Below, one piece after another: positions 1 through 10,409 of a DNA stretch of 64,000 nucleotides. Origin of the DNA: Motacilla alba alba (Eukaryota; Chordata; Aves; Passeriformes; Motacillidae); the NCBI RefSeq assembly GCF_015832195.1, contig NC_052027.1, positions 14,318,149 through 14,382,148 on the forward strand, written 5' to 3'. The notes under the pieces are model-generated. The model worked only from the letters and a program-made list of their open reading frames with translations, ran no database searches and was not told the DNA's origin. The position numbers and the translations under genes were made by a program. Each line of letters begins with the position of its first letter. Position 1 is the stretch's first letter.

Positions 1-2474
1 AGACACCATGTGCTCCTCGTTGATGAGCTGGATACAGTCGATGGAGCCCCTATGAAAAGAAGAGGCGAATGCCGGCAGTTACAGGTGTGCTTTGGGATCC
101 TGCAGGGCATCAGCATCCCCAGGGTGCTCCTGGCACCCACACAGCACTGCCCCGGCTGGACACACCTGCCCGCAGCCCCCTCTCCCACCCCAGACCTACT
201 GGTGCCCAGAAAACACGAGCTGTGATTCCTCAGGGATCTTCCAGAGCCGCACGGTGCCATCCCGTCCCCCCGCTGTCACACAGCACTCCCGGCTCAGGCT
301 GTCCAGCCCTGTGATGACGTCCTGGTGTCCAAACCTGCAGAGGAAGATGACAAAGAGCTGCAGCAAGCAGGGCCCTCTGCCTCCTCACCTCCTCAGGGCT
401 GCTGGGCACCCCTCGGAAGGGTCAGTGGGATTTCCCCAGGCCTTACAGGGTCTCCACGTATGCATTCTCAGCCACATCCCAGACCTTGACGCAGCGGTCG
501 TGGGAAGCGCTGTAGAGCTGGTGTGTGCCCTTCCGGAAGGACAGGCCCTGGGGACAGACAGACAGACACAGCACAGCAGTGAGGGATGCCAAGCAGGACG
601 CAGCTGCCTGGCCCCACAGGCACTGTGCCCACTGCCCGCAGCTCACCGAGACGGCATCGCGGTGCCCCGTGAAGATGTGCAGGCGCTTGCAGGTGGCTGC
701 ATCCCAGATCATGATCAGCTTGTTCCTGTCGCCCGTAGCCTGGCAGACAGCAGGGGACACCTGAGACCTGCACCCTGGAAACCCACAGCCCACCCCCGCC
801 TCCACTCCCACTCCATGGGCTTTGGCTGTCCCAGGGACCCATTCTTGACCCAGCAGGGGCTAGGGGCTGCCTTAACCCATCAAGGCCCATCTGGGCACGA
901 GACTGTACCCCCAGGAGAACCCCCATGGCCATCTCTCCACCCCTGTGCCCATACCAGGTACTTGCCGTCCGAGGAAATGGCCATGCAAAGGACTTGGGAT
1001 GCGTGCCCCATGTGCCGCTCCTCCGTGCCCTTCTTCCCCCCGGGCACCACGCCCAGCCTCTTCCCACTGTCCACCTCCCCTGCAGGAAAGTCATCACAGT
1101 CACCCTCTGGGAGCCTCCCACCACTCCCAAAAGTGTCAATGAGCCTTCCACAGGGCCTGGAATTTTGCACAATCCAAGAATAGCCAAGGGCCAAGCCACC
1201 TCAGAGGGCACCTGGGTCCCTGCGGGGGCTGGGCTTGGGAACGGTCAGCCACAGCCCCAGGTGAACACTTGCATTTGATGAGGGAGCCGTCCTTGGAAGC
1301 AGAAAAAATGAATCTGTCATCAGGAGAGATGACGAGGCAGGTAACAGGCAGCTGGTGTCCCCGCAGCACACGGATCCTGGCTGGATCTGGGGGCTGTACC
1401 TGCAGGAAGAGCAGGATGTGAGCTGGGCTGCCCAGGACTTTCCCCAGGCACGGGAGTAGCCCAGCACTGCACCCTGACTCCTCCAAAAGGCTGTGGCGTG
1501 CCCCAGCGTCCCCTAAGCTGGCACTTACATCTTTGGCGACCAGGCGCTGCAGCCGGCCTCTCTGCTCCAGCTGGGGAAGAAGGGGGAGGTTCAGCAGAGG
1601 TGGCCCCAGTCCCGGTCCCGCGGCAAGGGGACAGAGCCCGCTGCCGCCGAGGGGACCGAGAGGCCGCGCCCGCCTCCCCGCTCACCACGTCCTCCTTCAG
1701 GCGGTCGCCGATGAGATCCGCCGGCTCGAGTTCCTCCTCGTCCTCTGCCCGCTCCTCCTCTGCGGCGGGACAGAGCGTGAGGGCCGGGCTCAGCGCCCGG
1801 GGCCGCCCCGCGGGGCACCGGCGGCGGGCGGGACTCACCGAGCTGGCGGAGCTCCTCCAGGTACTGCTTGGCCAAGCGCAGCTTCTTCTCCTGCGGCGTC
1901 TCCTCCACCTCCTCCTCCGCTGCCTCTCGCCGCCGCCGCCCCAACAACGGGCTGCAGGGACACGCGTGCGTCAGCATCGCTACCGGCACCCCACAGGCAC
2001 CGGCACAGCCTCCGGTACAGGCAGCCCTCGTCCGACACCCCCTCCGGTACAGGCATCCCCCGCTCCGGGATCCCTCCGGTACAGGCATCCCCCGCTCCGG
2101 GATCCCTCCGGTACAGGCATCCCCGGTATCGGCGCCCCGCTACGGCAGCGGCACTCCCCAGGCGCAGCCCTTACCTCTCTGTCTCAGAGTCGCTGGACAC
2201 TTCCTCGTCGGCGGGCCGACCGGCCGTCACCCGCAGTCTCCCATCGGCGCCCGGTGCCTGCGGAACAAAATGGGGCGATCGACGGAACGGGACGGGAATG
2301 GGGACGGGCGCAGCAAAAGCCCCACGGGCGGCGACCCCGGCGAGGCAGCCCTTCCTCGCCCGCCTCCCTGTCTCCCTCCGGCCCGGTCCTTACCGCCGGC
2401 CGCGGCCGCCGCCGCGCCGCCGCCCCGCGCGGGGCCTTGGCCTTGGCGCGCCTGCCGCCCGCCGCCGCCGCCAT
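1..2474 (-). CDS. RRP9: RRP9, U3 snoRNP 55K WD-repeat protein (3' end missing)
   Basis: RRP9 (U3-55K) is a nucleolar WD40 protein that binds the box B/C motif of U3 snoRNA and supports 18S pre-rRNA processing. Coding exons read on the minus strand, 5' to 3': 2394-2474, 2175-2257, 1839-1951, 1686-1759, 1529-1570, 1273-1399, 955-1079, 647-739, 447-547, 200-334 and 1-49 (truncated by the window edge). The start is the ATG at 2472-2474, giving MAAAGGRRAKAKAPRG, a basic nuclear-targeting type of N-terminus. An acidic stretch (DEEVSSDSETES) and a charged helix (QEKKLRLAKQYLEELRQL) follow, then WD repeats with IRVLRGHQLPVTCL, MGHASQVLCMAISSDGKYL, LHIFTGHRDAVS, SHDRCVKVWDVAENAYVETL and GGRDGTVRLWKIPEE. 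All these match the vertebrate family. Phases join cleanly; the intron at 1080-1272 needs a GC donor. The last WD repeats lie outside the window. Confidence 0.95.
2011..2128. repeat. Tandem repeat in an RRP9 intron (about 30-bp unit)
   Basis: Roughly three copies of a 30-bp unit containing CCTCCGGTACAGGCATCCCC lie inside the intron between the second and third RRP9 coding exons. Two copies are virtually identical, which indicates recent expansion and a likely length polymorphism. Confidence 0.85.
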
Positions 2475-2780
2475 GCTGCCGCCGCACGTGGGCGCCGCCG
2501 GGCTCGGGCCACGCCCCCGGCCGCGCCTATTGGCTGTGGCCGGCAGGATCCCGCCTCCTATTGGCCCCCGGCACCGCCTCCCGGGCCCGGAAGCGTGCCC
2601 TGCCCCGGCCCCGTCACTCGTGTGTGACGTCACGCGCTCGTAGCCCCGCCCCGTGGTTTGGCCACGCCCCCGCCGCTCCGGTGCCGGTGCCGGGGCTCCC
2701 TCGGCCGGGACCGGCCACTCGTGCCGGGGACCCGCAGCCCCCGAGCGGCTGTCAGAGCCCCAGGGCCCCCGGCCCTGCCT
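2475..2780 (-). promoter_or_regulatory. RRP9 CpG-island promoter with two CCAAT boxes, an E-box and a CRE
   Basis: The sequence immediately upstream of the RRP9 start is extremely GC/CpG rich and the island spills over the first exons. Two ATTGG motifs (2529-2533 and 2560-2564) read as CCAAT boxes in the RRP9 orientation, about 55 and 90 bases upstream of the ATG. A CACGTG E-box lies at 2485-2490 and a perfect CRE/ATF palindrome TGACGTCA at 2625-2632. No TATA box is visible, as is usual for housekeeping genes. Transcription factor use is inferred from motifs only. Confidence 0.7.
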
Positions 2781-3799
2781 CCTCTGGCCCCCGTGGCCCT
2801 TCGCGCCCAGTCCTGCAGCTGGCAGCCCCCGTGGTGACACGGGCAGGGGGTTGGTACTTGCGAAACCACGATCAACCCGGTCTGCCCTCAGGGACCCTCA
2901 CCAGCCTCCACTGCCGGGCATGGCCTCTGCTCCCTTCCCATGCCCTTTGTGGAGTTCCAGGGACCCGTCCTTGGCCATGCCAGGGTAGTGTCTGTCTGTC
3001 TGGGACGGGTGATGCTCTAAAGAGCTAAAACCCGCTTTTGTGCAGAAATTTTATTATGTGCAAACAATCTCTTTTCTCTTTGGCACAGGAGTCAGGGAAG
3101 GACAGTGGGCATGCCCTGCACTGGTCTCTGCAAGGCACCAGGCCTAGGGAGAGCCTGTCCCAGCCTGTGCACGTGGATGCACCAGTGGGGAGTGATGCTG
3201 CCCTCAGCATCCAGAGCATGACAAGAGCAGCCACCCGCTCTGGCTGAAAGCCTGTCGAGGCTGCGAAGTTTTGGTCTTGGTGGCCCCAGGCTGCTGTGGA
3301 GCTGCTGCTCAGGCTCTGAGGCTGCAGGAACCCATGCTAGGGGCAGTGTGGAAGGAGCTGGGTGGACAAGGAACCTACTCCCCATCCATGCGGGCAGCAG
3401 GAGCAGAGGCAGCTGTGGTCACGGAGGGGAGCTCTGCCTAGGAACTGAGCAAGCTACAGCTCACGGGGACACATCTGAAGGGTCCAAACTGCAGTGCCCA
3501 AAAGGCTGGCCAGGTTGGGAATCCCATCTGTGTCTTCGTCGTGCAAGTGAAGGAGCTGTCCTGCACCTCCTGCTTCATCATCTTCTTGGTGGTGCCCTCT
3601 GTAAGCCCCATCACGACTTGAAGGAGCCGGATGGAGAGCTCCTGCCCAGTGCGTCACTCCTCGGGGAGGAGGGAGGGCGTGAAGATGGACATCCCCAAAA
3701 CAGCCTCGGGCAGCTCCAGAAGGGAGCGGAGCTGCAGCACCGCACGTCAGCCCAGTGGGGCTTGGTGTCCCTGGCTCTGCGGAGGGCAGGGCAGGCCAG
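2781..3799. other. Intergenic stretch with a minus-strand AATAAA and a weak minus-strand ORF
   Basis: No firm gene was found here. A minus-strand AATAAA (plus positions 3050-3055) is followed upstream on that strand by an open frame at 3654-3746 that ends in a stop at 3654-3656 and reads LRSLLELPEAVLGMSIFTPS before it. The same frame after the stop stays open and protein-like for about 65 codons. This could be the last exon and 3' UTR of an unrecognised minus-strand gene whose promoter is the CpG island near 3.8-4.0 kb. It could equally be chance. I do not recognise the peptide. Confidence 0.3.
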
Positions 3800-4010
3800 G
3801 GTAGGGCGTGCTACCGTGCTGGCGCGGCGCGGGGCGGGTGTGTCCCGGCGGGAATGGGAGCGGCCGCGGCCGGGCGGGCAGCGGGGCTCCCGCGGCGGGG
3901 CCGCGCGTCCTCCGGCCGCCAGAGGGCGCCAGAGGGCGGGGCGGCGCCGGGGAAGTGACGGCGGCGGCGGCGGCGGGGCCGAAGAACGGTACGGGCGGGA
4001 CCGGGCTGGG
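3800..4010. promoter_or_regulatory. CpG island, candidate NAA80/HYAL3 promoter and first noncoding exon
   Basis: Dense CpG sequence ends in a plausible plus-strand splice donor (GAAGAACG followed by GTACGG at 3989). The NAA80 coding exon begins just after a splice acceptor at 5704-5705, so NAA80 needs an upstream noncoding exon, and this island is the best candidate. Assignment rests on position and splice-site logic only; a minus-strand promoter is also possible. Confidence 0.5.
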
Positions 4011-4059
4011 GCAGGGGATAGAGACGGGAGAGGGCACGGACAGGGGCTCGGTGGTGGCC

Positions 4060-4500
4060 CAGTGATGGGTCAGTGGTGGCTCAGTGCTGGGGTCACTGAT
4101 AAGGTCAATGATAGGGTCAATGACGGGGTCACTGATAGGGTCAATGACGGGTTGGTGGGGGGGTCCGTGATGGGCCAGTGTTGGGTCGGTGATGGGGTCA
4201 GAGATGGGGTCAATGCTAGGTCAATGCTGGGGTCAGTGGTGGGTCAGTGATGGGTCAATACTGGGTGAATGCTGGGGTCAGTGGTGGGTCAGTGATGGGT
4301 GAGCGGTGGGGTTGGTGATGGGGTCAGTGCTGGGTCAGTGATGGGGTCAGTGATGGGAGAGCTGTGGGGTTGGTGATGGGGGCAGTGATGGGGGCAGTGA
4401 TGGGGTCAGTGATGGGTGAGCGGTGGGGTCAGAGATGGGGTCAGTGGCAGGTCAAAGGACAGGTCAGTAATGAGGTGAGTGTTGGGTCAGTGGTGGTCGC
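4060..4500. repeat. Degenerate minisatellite, GGGTCAGTGATGG type
   Basis: About 440 bases consist of imperfect copies of a 12-15 bp unit resembling GGGTCAGTGATGG, with variants carrying AATGA, GGTGG and GCTGG. It lies in the presumed first intron of NAA80. No coding meaning is apparent; open frames through it are repeat artefacts. Confidence 0.9.
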
Positions 4501-4804
4501 TGAGGGTCAGTGGTGGGGTGGGGATCTGTGTTCAGGAGGTGCAGCCATGAGGTGGGAGCAGCAGTCGGCTGGGCGATGCCGTTCCAGTGTCTGTGTGTGA
4601 GTGCTGTGTGGTGTGGAGCAATCGGGGTGCAGGCAGGCTGAGTGCCCCGTGTGGGGGTGCAGCGTGGGAAGTGGGGGTGCCGTGTGGGGCCCTGGACGGA
4701 CGTGTCATTCACACCGGAGAAGCAGAACCAGGCGCTGTGGTTGGTCATGAGCCTGGGCTGCTTCCTGCTGCGCTGGCACCCGGGGCACAGGAGCCAGCAG
4801 CAGC

Positions 4805-4960
4805 GGGCAGGGTGAGTGTGAGCAGGGTGAGCGTGAGCAGGGTACGGGGCTGAGCAGGGTGGGTGTGAGCAGAGGGACTGAGCAGGGTGACTGTGGGCAG
4901 GGTGAGTGCAGACAGGGTGGGTGGGGGAAGGCAGGGTGAGTGCAGACAGGGTGGGCGGCA
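4805..4960. repeat. Second minisatellite, GAGCAGGGTGAGTGT type
   Basis: Imperfect copies of a 15-20 bp unit built from GAGCAGGGTG and GCAGACAGGGTGGG. The array contains many GGTGAG/GTGAGT strings, that is, repeated potential splice donors, directly downstream of a short open frame ending at 4811. The remainder up to 5705 shows no recognisable exon. Confidence 0.8.
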
Positions 4961-5713
4961 GGCAGATGCTGTTGGAGTCCTGGCGTGGCTTTGCTGGGCA
5001 GATGGAAGGAAACCATCACCTCCTCAGGAGTGCTGGTGGGGTCTGCTCTGAAGGGACAGTGCAGGCTGGGCTGTGAATCAGTAGTCTTGGAGCCAGGGGG
5101 GGTGACCCCACCATGCCTCCTGGGGGCACCTAGGGTGTAGGAGGGCTGGCTCAGGCCCTCCTCAACCCCCAGGGGGGAAGTGGGGCAGTTTGCTCAATCC
5201 TAGTTAATCAACTGGCGTGGTGGTTCCTCATGCTTTCTGCCTGTGGCTTCTCCTTTGTAAGGGGAACTGCCAGGCTGAGAGAAGGGTCCCCACAGCATGG
5301 TGTAGGATAGGGGATTTCTGATCCCTCAGAGGCTATTTGGGCTCCTCAGAACCCTGACTCTGAGGACATGTGTGATGAGCTAGCTGGTCTGATGGGTGCC
5401 AGGGTGGCAGGAGCTAGTGGCAGGGGTTTGGGAGAAAGCACTGTGCCTCCTGCCCCTCAGCCGATTTGGCAGTGCTAGACCTTTCTGTAGGTCTCACGGC
5501 ATGATTTCTTGGAGCTGTCACCATGTGCCACTTCCCTGCCATGAGTCTCTTGTTTGACCTTGGACCCGCTAAACCTCCATGAACTCATCTGGCCGTGCCA
5601 CTGGGGAACCACGCGTGTACTGGGGCCAGTGGCGGGCTGGGGGGAACACACACCTGGCCTGTGCCTTACTGCCTCTAAGCTGTGACCCGCTTGGTTTCCC
5701 GTCAGTGAGAAGA

Positions 5714-6424
5714 ATGGGTTCTGTGTCAGAGGAGCTCATCTTGGTCCCCTTGCACCAGAGGCCGGAGCTGCTGGAAGCCTGTGCCAAGCTGCTGGGCGAG
5801 GAGTGGGGCAAGAGCCGGGCGTCGCGGCTGCACACGCTCCAGCGCTCCTCGGACGCCTTTCCCACCTGCCTGCTGCTGCTGCAGAGCCGGGGCCCCAGCC
5901 AGACCCCCGCCGCCCGGGAGGGGCCCCATGAGCTCGTGGGCCACGTCCGACTCTCCCGCGTGGCCAGCCGTCCCCATGACCTCTTCGTGGAGAGCGTGGT
6001 GGTGGCCCGGGCGCTGCGGGGCCAGGGCTATGGGCGGCGGCTGATGGAGGCCACTGAGCAGTGGGCCCGGGCCCGGGGCTTTCGCTGCCTGCACCTCACC
6101 ACCCACGACAAGCAGCATTTCTATGCCCACCTGGGCTTTGTCCTGGGTGAGCCGGTGCAGAGCGTGGCTTTTCTCAGCCCGGCTATATCCTCTGAGGTGC
6201 TGCGGCTCTTCTCCGCCCCTTCTGGGGCTGCCGCTGCCACCACCACCAGGCCGTGGGTACCCGCTGCCCCCCCGCCGCCCCTCACTGTCCCCCCACCACC
6301 TCCCCCGCCGACCGTGATCTGGGCGAGGGGTGTCCTGGCTGAGAGCAGCGAGCAGAGCCTCCTGGAATCCCCGCACCGCGATGCCAAAGGGCTCCCCATC
6401 TTCTGGATGAAGAAGGACATCTGA
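5714..6424 (+). CDS. NAA80: NAA80 (NAT6), actin N-alpha-acetyltransferase
   Basis: NAA80 is the cytosolic GNAT-fold enzyme that acetylates the processed N-terminus of actin, working with profilin. The single coding exon gives 236 residues (MGSVSEELILVPLHQRPELL to PIFWMKKDI). The start matches the family start before LVPLHxRPEL, and a splice acceptor ends at 5705. An in-frame upstream ATG at 5579 would lie in the preceding intron. The acetyl-CoA loop is seen as VVVARALRGQGYGRRLM (about residues 93-109), followed by the conserved RARGF..LHLTTHD..HFYxHLGF strands. A proline-rich loop (about 185-200, with a run of seven prolines) corresponds to the profilin-binding segment of the mammalian protein. 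The C-terminal PIFWMKKDI block is diagnostic. The gene sits directly upstream of HYAL3 on the same strand, as in mammals. Confidence 0.96.
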   Translation: MGSVSEELILVPLHQRPELLEACAKLLGEEWGKSRASRLHTLQRSSDAFPTCLLLLQSRGPSQTPAAREGPHELVGHVRLSRVASRPHDLFVESVVVARALRGQGYGRRLMEATEQWARARGFRCLHLTTHDKQHFYAHLGFVLGEPVQSVAFLSPAISSEVLRLFSAPSGAAAATTTRPWVPAAPPPPLTVPPPPPPPTVIWARGVLAESSEQSLLESPHRDAKGLPIFWMKKDI

Positions 6425-6447
6425 GGGGCTGGGGCCCCGAGCCGGTG

Positions 6448-6453
6448 ATTAAA
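6448..6453 (+). other. NAA80 polyadenylation signal (ATTAAA)
   Basis: The variant signal ATTAAA begins 23 bases after the NAA80 stop codon, predicting a 3' UTR of only about 45 nt. No closer canonical AATAAA is present. Readthrough transcripts into HYAL3, known in mammals, would be compatible. Confidence 0.6.
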
Positions 6454-6454
6454 A

Positions 6455-7616
6455 GCAGTGCGGGTGGGAGCTGCCCGCCGCAGCACTGCCTGCCTGCCTG
6501 CCGTTCTTCAGGGCTGGCACCAGCTCCCCCAGCCTCCGTGGTTCACCCCGGCCCCATTGCTGGGGGCAGGGGGGTGCTGGCAGGGAATGGGCAGAGGTCC
6601 TGTACCCTGCCCTATCTGGGCACGCTGCCTCTGCTCCCGCCTGGCCCCCAGCTCGCCTGGCTGGGGCTCTGGGACCACCGGCATGGTGGGGAGCCAGCCC
6701 CACCCCAGGCTGTGGGGCTGGCACTAGTCCCCAGGAGCACTGCCCAGTCCCACCAGTTGTGTTCTCCACTCAGGATTTGCTGTGGGGCAGCTGGGGCTGA
6801 TGGAAAGTGGTGGCCTCCACCGTGGCCACAGCTGTCCTCACTGAGCAGTCTGGGGAAACTGAGGCACAGGTGGCTGGGGGGGCACTGTGGGAGTAGGGCA
6901 TGGTGATGGGGCTGCAGAATCGAGTCCCCTGCACTGCACAGCGAGGGGGGCAGGTGGCCAAACCCCCTAAGGCAGCCGGCGTCAGTGAGGGCCAGGGGCA
7001 CGGGAGCGGGAAGGTCAGAGAGAGCGTCCTGCCTCGCAGCGAGGGATTAGCACTGTCCTTGCTGTGTCACGCGGCCCTGGGCCCATTCCCGCCTAATCCC
7101 TTCATTCTGGGCAGCTGGCCAGTACCGGGCAGGGGCACCAGACCCCTCTGGCCCTGCCTGGGCTGTGAGGGACAGAGCTGCCCCTTTGTCCCCACCATGC
7201 CTCTTGGGGGGACTCGGTCCTTCAGCAGGTCACCCAGCCTGGCTCAGCACTGTGCTGAAATGGGGACCAGGGAGTCTTGGTGCCTCCACTGCCGGCAGGA
7301 CTGGGAGCCAGCAGGGAAATTGAGGCACCAGGGTCAGTGGCTTGCTGTGCCATGGCTGTGGTGGTGCAAGCAGGATCTCAGTACCAGAGAGAGGGCAGCA
7401 GGCAGAGGTAACACTGGCAGTGCTGAGGCAGGAGGGGTCTCAAACCCCCCAAGTGTACCCAGTCCTGCCAGGTTTTGGGGTAGGCAGCACATGCCTGCAG
7501 GACAGCCCAGCCCCTGTGGCCCATCCTAGTCCACCATGTGCTGGGGGGCAGTGCCTGCATTGCTGGAATGCCCACTGCATCCCACAGCCTCACCCCCACG
7601 GCTCTTTTCCTCGCAG
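6455..7616. other. NAA80-HYAL3 spacer
   Basis: No coding feature is supported. The spacer contains two opposed GGATTA-type homeobox half sites (near 7043 and 7083) and ends in a strong pyrimidine-rich splice acceptor at 7615-7616, 33 bases before the HYAL3 start. HYAL3 therefore has at least one upstream noncoding exon, possibly shared with NAA80. Confidence 0.5.
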
Positions 7617-7649
7617 GGTGCCGGCCCCGCAAGCAGCTGGTGAGGCGGG

Positions 7650-9237
7650 ATGGTGCTGGTGCTGGCACTGTGGGCCTGCCTGGCACTGGGCACAGCCAGT
7701 GAGGAGAGCCCGGCGCCCGAGCCGCTGGCAGGTGGGCAGCCCTTTGCCGTGGTGTGGAACGTCCCCACCGGGCGCTGCCAGCACCGCTTTGGCATAGGGC
7801 TGCCCCTCAGCGACTACGGCATCGTGGAGAACCGGGGTGGCCACTTTGCCGGCCAGAACATCACCATCTTCTACAAGAACAAGTTTGGGCTGTACCCCTA
7901 CCTGTCACAGCATGGTGTCCCCCATAACGGGGGCCTCCCCCAGCGTGTCTCCCTCGATGCCCACATCAACAGGGTGGTGGAGGACATCCGCCTCCTCCTG
8001 CGACCTGCTTTCCATGGCTTGGCCGTGGTGGACTGGGAGGAGTGGAGGCCCCTGTGGGCCCAAAACTGGGGAGCCAAAAAGATGTACCGGACAGCCTCGG
8101 AGCAGTGGGTGCGGGAGCAGTACGGCATCCTGCCGGCACGGCAGCAGCTCCGACTGGCCCAGCTGGAGTTCGAGCAGGCGGCACAGGCTCTAATGGAGGA
8201 GACGCTGCTGGTGGGCCGAGCCCTGCGCCCTGGCGGGCTCTGGGGTTTCTACCGCTTTCCCGACTGCCTCAACAGCAACTGGGCCAAGGAGGCAAACTAC
8301 ACCGGGCAGTGCCAGCCGGCTGAGGTGCAGCGTAACAACCATCTGGGCTGGCTCTGGGCCGCCTCTTCTGCCCTGTACCCCAGCATCTACCTGCCGCTGG
8401 CGCTGCCGCCCGCCCTGCGCCGCCGCTACGTGCACCACCGGCTGCGCGAGGCCCTGCGTGTGGCCGCCTTCGGGGCCCACGGCCTCCTGCCCGTGATCGC
8501 CTACTCCCGCCTCTCCTTCCGCCGCTCCTCCCGGTTCCTGCAGCTGGTAAGCGCCGTGGGGCCGGAGCTGGCCGCGGGTGTGGCGCAGGGTTCTGGTTGG
8601 CACAGGGACACAGGCTGTGTCCCCCAGACGGGTCACGTCTGTGTTCCGGCAGGCTGACCTGGTGCACACCATCGGGGAGAGCGTGGCGCTGGGAGCGGCT
8701 GGACTCGTGCTCTGGGGAGACCTGTCGTACTCCCGCTCGGCTGTGAGTATGGCCCCCGCAGCACCAGAGGCAGTGGGCAGCAGGAGGTGGTGTGGGGTGT
8801 ACGGGGTGGCCACATCGCCCGTGCCCACCAGGGAGGGCTGGCTAGGTCTCTGTTGCCGGGGCGGGTTCTCACTCGTGCTTCCTCCTCAGGAAAGCTGTGC
8901 CGCCCTGCGCCACTACCTCGTGTCCACCCTGGGTCCTTATGTGGCCAACGTGACGGCAGCAGCCCGAGAATGCAGCTATGGGCGGTGCCATGGGCATGGG
9001 CGCTGTGTGCGCCAGCAGCCCCACGACCTGGGCAGCCTCCTGCACCTCGGTGCCAGCCCTTGGGCTGCTTTCCGCTGCCACTGCTACCGTGGCTGGGCAG
9101 GTGAACGCTGTGCCCAGCGGGTATGGCTCAGCCCTGCCACCTCCTGCCAGGTGCCCACCCACACTCACAGCCTCTATGGGCACAAGGACCTCACATCCTC
9201 TGACACCTGCCTGCCACAGGGCACGTGGGGCTGGTGA
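7650..9237 (+). CDS. HYAL3: HYAL3, hyaluronidase 3
   Basis: Glycoside hydrolase family 56 enzyme that cleaves hyaluronan; secreted or lysosomal. Coding exons are 7650-8546, 8653-8742 and 8890-9237, giving 444 residues. Residues 1-17 (MVLVLALWACLALGTAS) form a signal peptide. The family landmarks are present: VVWNVPTGRC, FYKNKFGLYPY, the catalytic motif VVDWEEW with Asp128 and Glu130, ALRPGGLWGFYRFPDC, and WLWAASSALYPSIYLP. A C-terminal EGF-like module runs from CSYGRCHGHGRC to FRCHCYRGWAGERC. NYT, NIT and NVT sequons are visible. HYAL3 rather than HYAL1 or HYAL2 is supported by adjacency to NAA80 and by ALMEDTL/GxxWGFYxxP similarity. The last 33 codons before the final six residues form a possible 99-base in-frame intron (9121-9219), so the mature tail may be shorter (ending AQRGTWGW). 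Confidence 0.93.
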
Positions 9238-9311
9238 CAAAGGCCAGGGACCGCCACGGTCCCCTACCCAGCTGTGCTGCTGCTGGCACTTCCTATGGTC
9301 TCATTAATCTA

Positions 9312-9317
9312 AATAAA
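9312..9317 (+). other. HYAL3 polyadenylation signal (AATAAA)
   Basis: A canonical AATAAA lies 75 bases after the HYAL3 stop, followed by a TGG/TTTGTGGG-rich downstream element at about 9340-9350. This gives a compact 3' UTR of roughly 100 nt. Confidence 0.8.
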
Positions 9318-9339
9318 TTCTTCTGGCACAGCTGGCATG

Positions 9340-10409
9340 GTCTTTGTGGGCAAAGCTGGGGGACTCTGTGGTGTCCCCAGGCTGGGCACAATTGCCATTG
9401 CTGCTGAGAGGCAGCACAGCCCCCAGTTTAGCTCTGGATGGGTCCAGCAGTGCATCAGTTTTCCTGCATGGGCTCTGCCCTCATCCCGTGAGCTGGCAGC
9501 CGCTTTACCCTGGGAAAGGGGGCACGGGGCACTGCCACAACCTGCTGTCCCTTTGCCGCTGGCACTGTGCTGCCAGCAGCCCTGACCACGCCACCAGGCC
9601 CCCCTCCCCACAGCTATTTTTATCGCCCCCCAACCGTGTTTCTCACTGTCCTATTTTAAGCGGCGCAGTTGGCGCAGCGGGAACCCAGTGCCCAGTTCCT
9701 GGGGGCCCTGCACCACCTCACTGCCCGCTCAGGCTGCCCGGGCACAGGGAGCCATGCCCAGGGAGGCTGCAGAAGGTACACTGGGGAGTGGGCTTGGGGC
9801 TGGCGGGGGCTCTAGCACCCCAGGGGATACCGGGCGATGCAAGGCTGTGGGGTCAGGATGGAAGCAGTGGGTGGATGGTGCCCTCTGCCATGGGTGCTGT
9901 GGGCAGAGATGCCTGCCCAGGGAAGAAGGGGGTCCTGGAGGGCTGCAGGTGTAGGGCAGCAGGGTTTGGGGAGGGTACAAGCAGCTGGCGTGCACAGCCC
10001 TCTGTAGCAAACCTACGTGACCAGCTGTGCCCCCCCCAGCTGGGGCAAGTGGGTGCAGGGGTGATGTGGGTATCTGTGGAGCAGTCCCTGGCCAAGGGTA
10101 GGGCTGTGGGGAGGGTCTGAGGGGACCCTGGCTACCGGCTGAGGCCCCCCAGCCCTGATGCCTGCCAGCCTTGCGGGTGACACACAGTCTGGACAGCAGC
10201 AGCACGGCGCCACGCTGCCCTGCGACACGCCACTGACCCCGGGAGGGATTGGGAGTGGGCACACTGCCAGCCTGCCATGCTCTGCCAAGGGCACAGTGCG
10301 TGGGCTCTGCCCACTGCTCAAAAACACACCTAGAAAATAATCTTTTCCCTCTACCCCAATGCAGGCACGGTTGCTTCCCAAAACAGTGCTGGAGCAATGC
10401 CTACTTCCA
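9340..10409. other. Region between HYAL3 and the assembly gap, no gene seen
   Basis: GC-rich unique sequence up to the N run. A CTATTTTTAT motif at 9614-9623 and CCTATTTTAA near 9650 resemble MEF2 sites but are not exact consensus. IFRD2, the next gene after HYAL3 in mammals, was not recognised here. Confidence 0.5.

Noticed and set aside
1498..2643. Long plus-strand open frames (360-390 codons) over the RRP9 5' region
   Set aside because: They arise from CpG-island composition antisense to well-supported RRP9 exons; the predicted proteins are Arg/Pro/Ala low complexity.
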